Assembly: GCA_900318815.1 (NCBI GenBank)
Contig: ONMA01000010.1
Span: forward strand, 124,001-188,000
Direction of reading: 5' to 3'
Source of the DNA: an uncultured Prevotellaceae bacterium
Lineage (GTDB): Bacteria > Bacteroidota > Bacteroidia > Bacteroidales > Bacteroidaceae
DNA length: 64,000 bases
The notes under the pieces were generated by a model. The model was given only the letters and a program-made list of their open reading frames with translations. It did not search any database and had not been told where the DNA came from. Of this stretch, positions 34,039-42,090 are shown piece by piece. How positions within the stretch are numbered: the stretch's first letter is position 1; every line of letters begins with the position of its first letter. Position numbers and translations under genes: made by a program.

Positions 34039-36486
34039 TTACAAGTGCTTCTTCGGATAGAGTGCATCCCACCACGAGGCATCGTCCTTCAGCCACTTCT
34101 GGAACCAGGCCATCTGCGTGGCTATCCACTTCTCTTTCTTCTTGTAGTCCAGGACGTGGTGGTTCTCGCCCTTCACCTCGACGAGTGCCACCTCACGGCC
34201 TAAGAGCTTCAGGGCGGTGAACATCTGCAGGCTCTCGATGATGGGCACGTTGGTGTCGTCGGTGCCGTGGAGCAGGAGCAGCGGCGTGTGAATCTTGTCG
34301 GCATTGAACAGCGGCGACTGGTCCACGTAGAGCTGGCGGTGGCTCCAGGGGTAGCTGTTGGCCATAGAGACTTCGCTGTAGTTGTAGCCCCAGTAGCCCT
34401 CGCCCCAGTAGCTGGTGTGGTTGGCAATGCCGGCATGGCTGACGGCAGCGGCGAAGATGTCGGTCTGGGTCTGCAGGTACATGGTCATGAAGCCGCCGTA
34501 GCTGGCTCCCATGCAGCCTATCTTCTTGCGGTTGATGAAGGGGTGCTCGTCGCAAATCTTCTTCGTACCCTCGATGATGTCATCGGCGGGACCGCGTCCG
34601 GCCGTGTTTACGTGGCGCGAAGCCCACTCCTGACCGAAGCCGGTGGCACCGCTGGGCTGCAGGATATAGGCCACATAGCCTAATGAGTTCCAGTACTGCG
34701 GGGCGTAGGGCGACTCGAAATAGCGCGACACGGGCGAGCAGCCGCCATAGTAGTAGACTATCATGGGGTATTGCTTCGTTGCGTCGAAGTCCTTGGGCAG
34801 ATACAGGCGTCCGTAGACGGTGTCGCCCCTGCTGTTGGTGAAGTTCCAGTCCTCACAGGTGCCAATCTCGGCATCGCCAAGGGCGGTCTTGCCGTCGAAG
34901 AAGGTGATTTGCTTCATGGCACTTTTGCCCTTGGCCGTGTAGGCAGCATAGGCCGAGGCGGGAGTCAGGGTCTGGTAGCTCAGGTAGCCAATGACAGAGG
35001 CATGGGCAGCTACGTCGAAACGGTAGGCGTAGTCGCCGTTAATTTCCAACTGTATGGGCTTGCCCGTCTTCGGGTCAAGCTGATACAGGCGCACGTAGTC
35101 GCGGTCTTCAGCCGAGAAGTAGACATTTCCGTCGGCCCATGACCAGTCGAAGCTGTTGATGGAGGGGTCGAAATCCTTGGTGAGGGGTGTCACCTTCTTC
35201 GTGGCCATGTCGAAGAGGAACAGTTCATACTCGGTCATGCTGGGTGTCTTGTCGGCTGGCAACTGGCAGCCGATGCGGTCGAAAGCCTCTGGATTGCCCA
35301 TGAACATAATCTGTCGGGCATCGGGCGAGAAACTGGCACGGCTAAGGAAGCCGGCCTCGCTCAGCAGCGTGTCTACGCGCAAGGACTGGATGTCGATGAT
35401 GAAGATGTCCTGCACCTCCGTGGGCCGACGGGACAGACGCGAGTACGACGTGCCGGCAAGCAGTTTGGTGCCGTCTTGCGAGATGTCGAAGAGGAACTGT
35501 CCTTTCGGCCCGAAGGTGATGCGCTGGCTCAGTCCGGTGGCCACGTCGTAGTACACCAGATAGTTGCGCTTGCGCCAGTTGGGCTGGCGGTCGTCCATCT
35601 CCAATACCTGGAACACGTCGGGGTCTTCCTTCGGCCCCTCTTCCTCGGCGGTGATGATGAGATAGTCCTCGGTGGGACTCACGCTGTAGCCGCCCTTGGG
35701 CACACCGGCTGCCCAGCGTGAACGGTCGCCCGTCTTCGGGTCTACCTTGTAGAGTACGCGTTTGTCGGCCTCCCACACCTCTTCTATATAGGCGCATGTG
35801 CGAGGCATCCAGCGCACGTTCTGCGTGGGACGGCCCACCGTGCGGCCCGTCTTTATTTCGCGCAGCTCATACTCCCAGCGGCTGTTGCCGCCCTGCTCGG
35901 TGGTCTGGAAGGATAGGGTGGCGTAAGCTCCGTCGGCCGAAAGGTTGATGCCGCGTACCCGTCGCCCGTCGGTCAGGTCGTGAACCATGTAGGGGTGCTT
36001 CTTGTCGAGCGTATAGGCCAACGGCTGCGGGAAGTCGAGCGCGACATGTACCGAGTCGGTGTCTTTCGGCTGGGCCAAGTACTTCAGCGCGATGGTGTGG
36101 TGCTCGGGCGACAGCGACAGCTCGCCCGCAGGTGTCTCTTTGCCGTCGACGAAGAGCTTATAGTTCTTCGGTCCACGCACCTCTATCTTTCCTTTCGCAT
36201 AGCTGCTGTTGTTCACGTAGAAGCTCAATACGCCCACCGACTTCCTGTCCTGTAGCGAGGGCAGCAGCCCGCTCTGGCAAGTAGTCGTGCTGGCGGCTGT
36301 CAGGTCAATGCCGTCGAGCAGCGAGCGTTCATCGAACTTCTTTCCCTGCACGTCGACGGTGTCGGCTACCATTGGCGCACCTACGGCAAAGGGGCCGGCA
36401 AGATTAAACGTGCTGATTTCTGTTTTCTGTTGTGCCGATGCGGTCATGGCGCACATCAGCAACCCAAGCATTGCGGTTTTTCTCAT
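34039..36486 (-). CDS. Secreted prolyl-oligopeptidase-family (S9) peptidase
   Basis: The 815-residue protein has a signal peptide (MRKTAMLGLLMCAMTASAQ), a propeller region (about 150-560) and an S9 catalytic domain. The triad is Ser662 in GASYGGFM, an Asp near 743 in HGTDDTNVP and a His near 776 in KGENHHV. It would act in the periplasm or outside the cell on peptides. It begins 1 base from the end of a small secreted-protein gene and belongs to the same strand cluster as the RelB/PIN genes. Confidence 0.92.
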   Translation of the reverse strand: MRKTAMLGLLMCAMTASAQQKTEISTFNLAGPFAVGAPMVADTVDVQGKKFDERSLLDGIDLTAASTTTCQSGLLPSLQDRKSVGVLSFYVNNSSYAKGKIEVRGPKNYKLFVDGKETPAGELSLSPEHHTIALKYLAQPKDTDSVHVALDFPQPLAYTLDKKHPYMVHDLTDGRRVRGINLSADGAYATLSFQTTEQGGNSRWEYELREIKTGRTVGRPTQNVRWMPRTCAYIEEVWEADKRVLYKVDPKTGDRSRWAAGVPKGGYSVSPTEDYLIITAEEEGPKEDPDVFQVLEMDDRQPNWRKRNYLVYYDVATGLSQRITFGPKGQFLFDISQDGTKLLAGTSYSRLSRRPTEVQDIFIIDIQSLRVDTLLSEAGFLSRASFSPDARQIMFMGNPEAFDRIGCQLPADKTPSMTEYELFLFDMATKKVTPLTKDFDPSINSFDWSWADGNVYFSAEDRDYVRLYQLDPKTGKPIQLEINGDYAYRFDVAAHASVIGYLSYQTLTPASAYAAYTAKGKSAMKQITFFDGKTALGDAEIGTCEDWNFTNSRGDTVYGRLYLPKDFDATKQYPMIVYYYGGCSPVSRYFESPYAPQYWNSLGYVAYILQPSGATGFGQEWASRHVNTAGRGPADDIIEGTKKICDEHPFINRKKIGCMGASYGGFMTMYLQTQTDIFAAAVSHAGIANHTSYWGEGYWGYNYSEVSMANSYPWSHRQLYVDQSPLFNADKIHTPLLLLHGTDDTNVPIIESLQMFTALKLLGREVALVEVKGENHHVLDYKKKEKWIATQMAWFQKWLKDDASWWDALYPKKHL

Positions 36487-36701
36487 TATCTTGTTGCTTT
36501 TAGTCCTTTATTCTCTTTCAACATGTATTTCCTTACCTTTCCGTCAGCCTGTCTCACGAAACGAAGACTGCTCCGTGCGCCTTTGCCCACTCTCTTCCCG
36601 TCTGTCGTAAACGTCTGGCCTGCCGTCCAGTCGTCGGCATGCATAGACAAGCATCCGAACAGCAAAAGCATTCCCGAAAAAAAAGTCTTCATATTTCTCA
36701 T
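36486..36701 (-). CDS. Small secreted protein
   Basis: A 71-residue product with a signal peptide (KTFFSGMLLLFGCLSMHA) and a short basic mature part (DDWTAGQTFTTDGKRVGKGARSS). No family recognised. It overlaps the PIN gene by 4 bases (ATGA) and its stop touches the start of the peptidase gene, which suggests coupled translation. Starts at 36701 or 36692 are both possible. It could be a processing remnant, but the signal peptide and tight packing favour a real gene. Confidence 0.55.
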   Translation of the reverse strand: MRNMKTFFSGMLLLFGCLSMHADDWTAGQTFTTDGKRVGKGARSSLRFVRQADGKVRKYMLKENKGLKATR

Positions 36702-36994
36702 ATTTGTTCATTGTTTACATTCTCCAGTATCTCCATCATTTCCGCTGGTGTCACCACGATGGGCTTCTTCGGGAAATGCTTCTGGTTGCCTGTCACGAGG
36801 TAGGCATCCTCTTTCGAGAGAGCCACTTTGGTACGATGTAGCACATCATCGTATTCTTCGAATATTTCCTCATTGTAAAGAGGAACGAATTTACCCTGCA
36901 TCAAAGCCGCAACAACTCTGGCCGTTGCAGCGTCTGCATTGTGTGTGAACAGGGCTGAGACAAGGACGTTTGTGTCAATAACGGCGTAGATCAT
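36698..36994 (-). CDS. PIN-domain toxin-like protein with an apparent internal deletion
   Basis: A 98-residue protein of the putative toxin PIN family: IDTNVLVSALF at the start, EEIFEEYDDVL in the middle and EDAYLVTGNQKHFPKKPIVVTPAEM at the end. Family members usually have about 35-40 more residues between the middle and the end motif; here ALSKEDAY follows almost at once. The N-terminal Asp, the middle Glu and the end Asp are kept. It may be a reduced or inactive RNase. Its ATG overlaps the RelB stop (ATGA). Confidence 0.8.
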   Translation of the reverse strand: MIYAVIDTNVLVSALFTHNADAATARVVAALMQGKFVPLYNEEIFEEYDDVLHRTKVALSKEDAYLVTGNQKHFPKKPIVVTPAEMMEILENVNNEQI

Positions 36995-37305
36995 TGCCTT
37001 TTTGCATCTCTTTGGCTACGTTCCTCTCTCGCGAGTCTGATTTCCTCGTTTATCTCTTCTAAGGTCATGCCTGTCAGTTCGTTCTTTCGGGCTTCAGCGC
37101 GTAGGGCATAGAAAGCCTCCAGCCCCCTTAAATAAGCCCTGGGATTAGCAGTCGTGTCCTCAATAGGCATCATTTTGGTGAGGACGTAAAATTCTGCCAG
37201 GCTGTTCATCGCCTTGTCGGCACTCATGCCCATCTGTGAACATAGTGCTTCAAAGGAGGCTTTCAGTCCTGCATCCATGCGGACGGTCATTGATACTTGT
37301 GCCAT
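36991..37305 (-). CDS. RelB/DinJ-family antitoxin
   Basis: A 104-residue protein beginning MAQVSMTVRMDAGLKASFEALCSQMGMSADKAMN, the ribbon-helix-helix RelB/DinJ type. The C-terminal half is helical and charged and would wrap the toxin. It precedes the PIN-like gene with a 4-base overlap, the usual order for such a module, and normally represses its own promoter. Confidence 0.88.
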   Translation of the reverse strand: MAQVSMTVRMDAGLKASFEALCSQMGMSADKAMNSLAEFYVLTKMMPIEDTTANPRAYLRGLEAFYALRAEARKNELTGMTLEEINEEIRLAREERSQRDAKRQ

Positions 37306-37345
37306 ATCGTTTACTCTTATAGTTCAAGTGATACATGTTTGTCGG

Positions 37346-37377
37346 CAAAGGTAACAATTATTTCCGACTCGGCCAAA
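37346..37377 (-). promoter_or_regulatory. Promoter of the RelB/PIN cluster
   Basis: On the minus strand TTTG (complement of 37374-37377), 20 bases and TACCTTTG (complement of 37346-37353) give a near-exact Bacteroidota promoter about 40 bases before the antitoxin start. Confidence 0.8.
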
Positions 37378-37530
37378 GAAAAACGATGCTTTTCTTTGGC
37401 TTACGATACAAACAGACCCATTTTTTTGCTGTTTCGAAGAAATGCATGAAGCAGAGTTTGCGCAGAGGATAATTTCGTAAAAAACGTTAAGCCATGTAAT
37501 CTGTCTCTGAATTTGCCGTATATAATAGTG

Positions 37531-38100
37531 ATGAGACAGCAAGACGAGATGACCCAGCAGATAATAGACCGTGTATTACACGACGGTCGGCAGGCAGACT
37601 ATGCCCTGTTGGTCGACTGCTTCAGGACGCAGCTCTTCGCCTTCGTTGCCACGATGGTGACATGCCGCGAAGATGCTGAGGAACTGGCTCAGGACTGCTT
37701 CGTGAAAGCATACGTCCAGTTGGCACAGTACGACTCGCGTCGCAGTTCGTTTTATACATGGCTACGGTGCATCGCCTATCGGCTCTGTCTCGACCACGTG
37801 CGCCAGCATCCTGGTGTATGGTTTGAAACGGACGAGCAAACGCTACAGACCATCCCAGACGACGAGGCCGACAGCGTGCTGGAGGCGGACGATGACCAGC
37901 GCATCAGACTGCTGAATGAGGCAATCCACCATCTGCCACCTACAGAGCGCCTGCTTGTGCAGCAGCATTATTTCGAGCAGCAACCACTTGCCGTCATCGC
38001 CGTTATCACCGAAACTCATGTCGGCACGCTGGCCACCCGCCTGCATCGCATCCGCAAGAAAATCTATCACTACATTAAAACGAGAGAACATGGAAGATAA
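37531..38100 (+). CDS. ECF-type RNA polymerase sigma factor
   Basis: A 189-residue sigma-70 family protein. Region 2 shows LFAFVATMVTCREDAEELAQDCFVKAY and YDSRRSSFYTWLRCIAYRLCLDHVR; region 4 shows HHLPPTERLLVQQHYFEQQPLAVIA with a helix-turn-helix reaching THVGTLATRLHRIRKKI. The start at 37531 follows a TATAAT-like stretch. It overlaps the next gene, an anti-sigma-like membrane protein, by 11 bases, as in many ECF modules. Confidence 0.9.
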   Translation: MRQQDEMTQQIIDRVLHDGRQADYALLVDCFRTQLFAFVATMVTCREDAEELAQDCFVKAYVQLAQYDSRRSSFYTWLRCIAYRLCLDHVRQHPGVWFETDEQTLQTIPDDEADSVLEADDDQRIRLLNEAIHHLPPTERLLVQQHYFEQQPLAVIAVITETHVGTLATRLHRIRKKIYHYIKTREHGR

Positions 38101-38713
38101 GAATTACCGCAAACTCAGGGCAGCCTTTGAGGCTACGCAGCCACAAGTGCCCGATGACTTCACCGGGCGGGTGATGAAGCGGATAGAGGAACAGGCCTCT
38201 GTTCCGCCATCTAATCACCGCCGTCTGCGGTGGGCGGCAGCAGCAGCGTGTATATTATTATTAGCAGGTATAGGGATGGTCACTCTGCGAGAAGATGTTT
38301 CGACCTCTGAACAGGTTGTCGCAGACCAGCGAGATGGAGTTCCGACCTCAAAGATGGTGGTCGCAGAACAGCGAGACAGGGTTTCGACCTCAAAACTTGT
38401 TGTCGCAGAACAGCGAGACGAAGTCTCGATGCCGAAACTCCGTTCCCAGACAAGCAAGAAGAAGTTTCGCAAGCGGAACTCACTCCCCGACACCCTCGGC
38501 ACTGGCATCTGGCAGCGGCGGGAGAACATCGAGACGGCGCTGAGAATATTGGGTGAGTGCGAGGCAGACATCGAGCGCAGCGAACAGCAGGTGCGCAATC
38601 ATATCATCGAGACCACCTTCCGTGCCACGCCGCAGCCCGCCAACGTCATCCTCGTCAGCGACGAAAACGGCGACTACGAATTGCTGGAAACCAAGAGAGT
38701 CATCAACATTTAA
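38090..38713 (+). CDS. Membrane anti-sigma factor with a 14-residue repeat region
   Basis: A 207-residue protein: N-terminal soluble helical part (MEDKNYRKLRAAFEATQPQVPDDFTGRVMKRIEEQ), one membrane helix (about 44-66, AAAAACILLLAGIGMVTL), then three repeats VSTSxxVVAEQRDx (about 70-112), and a C-terminal extracytoplasmic part ending in a strand-rich segment. Position after an ECF sigma gene and the topology support a sigma-binding role. The repeats are 42-base copies in DNA. Confidence 0.75.
   Translation: MEDKNYRKLRAAFEATQPQVPDDFTGRVMKRIEEQASVPPSNHRRLRWAAAAACILLLAGIGMVTLREDVSTSEQVVADQRDGVPTSKMVVAEQRDRVSTSKLVVAEQRDEVSMPKLRSQTSKKKFRKRNSLPDTLGTGIWQRRENIETALRILGECEADIERSEQQVRNHIIETTFRATPQPANVILVSDENGDYELLETKRVINI
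38297..38440 (+). repeat. 42-bp tandem repeats within the anti-sigma gene
   Basis: Units of 42 bases begin at 38297, 38339 and 38381, plus a partial at 38423. The core is GTCGCAGAACAGCGAGAC. The unit is a multiple of three, so copy changes keep the frame. Confidence 0.9.
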
Positions 38714-38727
38714 AAAACCATACGACA

Positions 38728-39783
38728 ATGAAAACAACAAGCATCTTTATCATCGCCGTCGCCTTGCTGGCCATCGCGCCAACGGCCTCGGCACAGAAAA
38801 AAATCAAGGAAACGTTTGCCGACGTAGAGAAATACGATGGCGTCACCAAGACTGGAGAGCAGAACACGTCAAGGTGTATAGATACAATCGGCATTACTTG
38901 CGAAAGCAGCATCGTCACCCTCTTAGTGAAGAAAAGCTATTACAACGCCGTCTTCGACAAACTGAGGAAGGCTTTCGAGAGCGAAAGCAAGAACGCCACG
39001 ATGACTGAGATGGAGACCGCCGGGGAAAGACCTGACTACGACCCGATGGCCGCCCAGATGCTTGGCCAGCGCAAGCAGTGGAGCGTGTGGAGGGAGGGAG
39101 CCGACCCCGTCCTCATCGGTGGCATGGGAAACAGCAGCTACATCATCGCCAATTATGATGACAAGCAGCATCCCGACTATCGCACCTGCTGCGCCGTCGA
39201 GTGGAGCAAAACCGCCAACCCCGATGTCTATAAGGCACAGCTTGTCTATGTCTATGGTCGCAAGCCGGAGAAAAGTCAGCCCCTGCCATATAGCGGCTCC
39301 GTGACGTGGCCAAGCAGCGAACTGTCCGACCGTCTGAAGCAGCGCATGGACGAGCTGCGCACTATGGCCGACACGCTGGCTGTCAAGGCGTTGGATAGTA
39401 AGATCTTCGATCAGGCGTTCGACAAGGCATGGACTAAGAGCATGAAACCGCAGGACATCCCCTACAACGGCAATACGGATGCCTGGATAGGCGAGGCCAT
39501 GAACAAAGTGAAGCATCTTAGCAACAGCGACTGGCACCGCTTCTTCGGTCTGCTGACGCAGAAGATGATAGACCGCGCCAACAAGGACTCGCACGAAGAC
39601 CTGGTCGTTGCCGCCGGCCTCGTTCTCGACCTCTGCAAGAATGCCGACCAGCTTGATGCCGACGAGCGCGAGATCAGTGCCCGCCGTCTGGAGGATGTGG
39701 CCGAGCATTACTTCACTGGCGACAAGCATCAGTACATCCACGACCTCCTGATGCTTGGAGCAAAGAAATTGAAGAAGGAATAA
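38728..39783 (+). CDS. Secreted protein of unknown function
   Basis: The 351-residue product has a signal peptide (MKTTSIFIIAVALLAIAPTASAQ) and no membrane segment after it. A run AFESESKNATMTEMETAGERPDYDPMAAQML lies in the middle, then an Asp/Lys-rich helical C-terminus (DADEREISARRLEDVAEHYF). I do not recognise the family. It follows the anti-sigma gene by 14 bases and is probably a target or part of the module. Start is set by the signal peptide. Confidence 0.7.
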   Translation: MKTTSIFIIAVALLAIAPTASAQKKIKETFADVEKYDGVTKTGEQNTSRCIDTIGITCESSIVTLLVKKSYYNAVFDKLRKAFESESKNATMTEMETAGERPDYDPMAAQMLGQRKQWSVWREGADPVLIGGMGNSSYIIANYDDKQHPDYRTCCAVEWSKTANPDVYKAQLVYVYGRKPEKSQPLPYSGSVTWPSSELSDRLKQRMDELRTMADTLAVKALDSKIFDQAFDKAWTKSMKPQDIPYNGNTDAWIGEAMNKVKHLSNSDWHRFFGLLTQKMIDRANKDSHEDLVVAAGLVLDLCKNADQLDADEREISARRLEDVAEHYFTGDKHQYIHDLLMLGAKKLKKE

Positions 39784-39785
39784 CG

Positions 39786-40358
39786 ATGGAACAGAAATTC
39801 GGAATCAACAGCATAGACCTCCAGTTGCTGCGCGACTATTGCGAACGGGAGGGCGAGCGCGTCACTTACGAAAAGGGAGAGCTGATGGAGCGTGAGGGCG
39901 AGGCGGCTCAGTGGTTCGGCTTCGTCACCGACGGCTGTTTCAAGTACGTGGCGCAGGGTGTCAGCGACATCCGCGAGCACATCACGTGGTTCTCCTTTGC
40001 GGGCGAGTACGCAGGCGACTACCCGGCCTGCCTCGACGGGAGCCCGTCGATGACCACGATAGAGGCGATGGCACCCTCTCAAGTGCTTCGTGTCAGCGGC
40101 GCGCAGTTGATACGGTTCTTCCGCCAGAGCATCGAGGCGATGGAACTCCGTGCCGTCATCGGCGAGCACCTGCTCAGGCAGGCCCGTGCTCGCTACCTCG
40201 ACTTCCACCGCACCACGCCGCGCGAGCGCTACGAGCTGTTGATGCGCCGCTGCCCCGGTATAGTGGAACACTTGCCGCTCAACGCTATCGCCTCGTTCCT
40301 CAACATCACGCCCAAGACCATCTCGATGATTCGCCGCGACATCACCTTCGGACAGTAA
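39786..40358 (+). CDS. Crp/Fnr-family transcriptional regulator
   Basis: A 190-residue protein. Residues about 20-115 form a cyclic-nucleotide-binding-like beta barrel (FGFVTDGCFKYVAQG, ITWFSFAGEYAGDYPACLDGSPS); the C-terminal helix-turn-helix is IASFLNITPKTISMIRRDI. The nucleotide-binding arginine context is not obvious, so the ligand is unknown. It follows the secreted-protein gene by 2 bases and so belongs to the sigma cluster transcript. Confidence 0.88.
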   Translation: MEQKFGINSIDLQLLRDYCEREGERVTYEKGELMEREGEAAQWFGFVTDGCFKYVAQGVSDIREHITWFSFAGEYAGDYPACLDGSPSMTTIEAMAPSQVLRVSGAQLIRFFRQSIEAMELRAVIGEHLLRQARARYLDFHRTTPRERYELLMRRCPGIVEHLPLNAIASFLNITPKTISMIRRDITFGQ

Positions 40359-40450
40359 TCCTTTACCCAAGTAAAGACTTGCCCCATCGGTCGACACTTT
40401 CCTGATGATGCATGTGGTTTTTCGTGGCAAATTGTTTACCTTTGCATCCG

Positions 40451-40530
40451 TGAGTCTTTTTTCCAGAAGGCTCTCTCGTTTTAATCAAAAAGTCGAGCAG
40501 CATCCGTCGGGATGACGGGCGCTGCTTTTC
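40451..40530 (+). ncRNA. Candidate short transcript (unproven)
   Basis: A promoter-like TACCTTTG at 40437-40444 is followed about 55 bases later by a hairpin (AGCAGC...GCTGCT, 40496-40526) and TTTTC. No open frame of note lies between. This is the shape of a small RNA, or simply the 3' end of the preceding operon with a chance promoter. The hairpin has a T-run on the other strand as well (CTTTTTG), so it can act in both directions. Confidence 0.25.
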
Positions 40531-40585
40531 TGGAATTACGCTTGTATCTATTCTGTTTTTTCGGTCAAGACCATCATCTTTAAAA

Positions 40586-40656
40586 ATAGTCTGTTTTGTG
40601 GATGCAAAATTACATGGAAAAAATGAAATCACAAAGAAATAGCCAAGTATTTTGAA
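40586..40656. repeat. Left half of 202-bp duplicated element, copy A
   Basis: Matches 56765-56834 almost exactly and is interrupted after ATTTTGAA by the insertion sequence. It carries the TTTG-N19-TAATTTTG promoter on the minus strand, reading leftwards. Confidence 0.9.
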
Positions 40657-41711
40657 ATGATTATCCGCAACCAGCCGACAGATTCCTATTGTAGATGCGA
40701 TGCTCAAACTCCGATGTGCAAGCGATGGAAGCTATCATAAGCCTGTCAAACAACTTGTCTCCAAAGTACCTGCGATTGAACTTGTAACAGAACTCGTTGA
40801 GGTACTCTTGCAGGAACTCCGGCTTGATACCGTGGTATATGTTTTTCATCAACAACTTTGAGTTGCTGATTGCGATGTGTACCCACGGAAGTACTTTCCC
40901 GATTTCCTTGGGATCAATTTTTCTCCCGACATATTCGCTGAACATCTTTGGAAAGTTGACGTGCGATTTCGTACCGTCGCTCACTACCTTGGCATCCCCA
41001 TCGATGCCGTTGCTTGCTATCGGGTCTATCGTTTCTTTCTTTGAATCAGGGATGACGACCATCTTTATATGGCCGACCTTTTTGGGCTTCTGACCCTTCT
41101 TAGGGTTGTCCACTTCTGTGCTCTCGGCCATAACGAGCACCTTTGTCTTTGCCTGGCTGCCAGCACCGCGCTTCAACGGCTCTTCCTTCTGCGCATCGGG
41201 GATTTCGGTAGAGAAAAAACCTTCATCCACCTCAACACCCCCCAGAAGGGTATACTTGTTATCGCGCTTGCCCATGACATCCCTCAACTTGTGCATCATC
41301 TCCCATATCGGCTGATAGCGCTTATGGCCGAGCTGACGCTGCATCTCACTGGCGGAGAACGTGTTCTTGGTGGAGGTCAACAGGTGGATTGCCTTGAACC
41401 AAGGCATAAGGGGCAACTTGCTGTTGTGCATCACAGTGTCTGCCGTCAACGTGGTCTCATGCCCACATTTGGAGCAACGCCAACACTTGTTATGGCTGTC
41501 CCAATAGTTCTTGCGGCAACCGCACTTCTTGCAAACAATGCCAGACTTCTCACGTTGAGCCTTGAGATAAGACTCGCAGGAGGCCTCGTCGGGGAAACGC
41601 TGGGTAAATTCAAATAGCTTCATCTTGCAGTGGAATTTCAAACTTGGTGCAAAGGTAAGCATTTTCAGGGATTCAGCCAAATTTTTTGGTCGGCTAATTG
41701 CGGATAATCAT
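40657..41711 (-). mobile_element. IS1595-family insertion sequence
   Basis: The element is 1,055 bases long. Its ends are inverted repeats ATGATTATCCGCAA, with the left continuing CCAGCCGAC and the right, complemented, TTAGCCGACC. It is flanked by the 8-base target duplication ATTTTGAA at 40649-40656 and 41712-41719. The unoccupied site exists at 56765-56966. One transposase gene fills it on the minus strand. The 8-base duplication fits the IS1595 family. Confidence 0.93.
40661..41623 (-). CDS. IS1595-family transposase
   Basis: A 320-residue transposase. The N-terminal zinc ribbon has CKKCGCRKNYW and CWRCSKCGHETTLTADTVMH; the catalytic part has GGVEVDEGFF, KVVSDGTKSHVNF and WVHIAISNSKLLMKNIYHGI, followed by LQEYLNEFCYKFNRR. 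This is the DDE-like ISXO2 domain. It looks complete. The start MKLFEFTQRF (41623) is chosen; upstream in-frame codons continue to 41680. Its stop lies in the terminal repeat. Confidence 0.93.
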   Translation of the reverse strand: MKLFEFTQRFPDEASCESYLKAQREKSGIVCKKCGCRKNYWDSHNKCWRCSKCGHETTLTADTVMHNSKLPLMPWFKAIHLLTSTKNTFSASEMQRQLGHKRYQPIWEMMHKLRDVMGKRDNKYTLLGGVEVDEGFFSTEIPDAQKEEPLKRGAGSQAKTKVLVMAESTEVDNPKKGQKPKKVGHIKMVVIPDSKKETIDPIASNGIDGDAKVVSDGTKSHVNFPKMFSEYVGRKIDPKEIGKVLPWVHIAISNSKLLMKNIYHGIKPEFLQEYLNEFCYKFNRRYFGDKLFDRLMIASIACTSEFEHRIYNRNLSAGCG

Positions 41712-41839
41712 ATTTTGAAAGTGAGAAGATTTACCGCGACCTGGTCGGTGCCTTCCGCACAGCATCTGTTGAGGAGATTGCAGAAATGACAGACCTCACA
41801 GTAGATGACAATTGCCTTTTCGCTTTTTATGACAAATGA
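41712..41839. repeat. Right half of 202-bp duplicated element, copy A
   Basis: Continues from the target duplication. The plus strand encodes EKIYRDLVGAFRTAS and VEEIAEMTDLTVD, a fragment of an unrecognised protein. Compared with copy B it lacks about 11 bases after GTAGATGA. Confidence 0.9.
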
Positions 41840-41858
41840 ATTTTGCGAAATAGAACGA

Positions 41859-42008
41859 GAGAGTGAAGAGTGAAGAGTGAAGAATGAAGAGTGAAGAATG
41901 AAGAGTGAAGAGTGAAGAGTGAAGAGTGAAGAATTTGCTACCGCGCCAGTTCCTTTGCTGCCTGGTGCGGTAGCAAATTCTTCACTCTTCACTCTTCATT
42001 CTTCACTC
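41859..42008. repeat. Heptamer array arranged as a giant inverted repeat
   Basis: About nine copies of GAGTGAA precede the stem GAATTTGCTACCGCGCCAG; after a 10-base loop come CTGGTGCGGTAGCAAATTC and copies of TTCACTC. The stem is 19 bases with one mismatch; the flanking arrays extend the complementarity. Confidence 0.9.
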
Positions 42009-42090
42009 CTTACGAGATTACACCTTCATGCGTATGACTTTACACTTTGATTTACGGCAAATCACACCGTGATTAATGTGACATGACGGT

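Noticed and set aside
37324..37542. 72-codon frame on the minus strand
   Set aside because: It crosses the RelB promoter and the start of the sigma gene, with no family likeness or ribosome-binding site.
40363..40707. 114-codon frame on the minus strand
   Set aside because: It spans the terminal repeat of the IS and the duplicated element, so it is an accidental junction frame.
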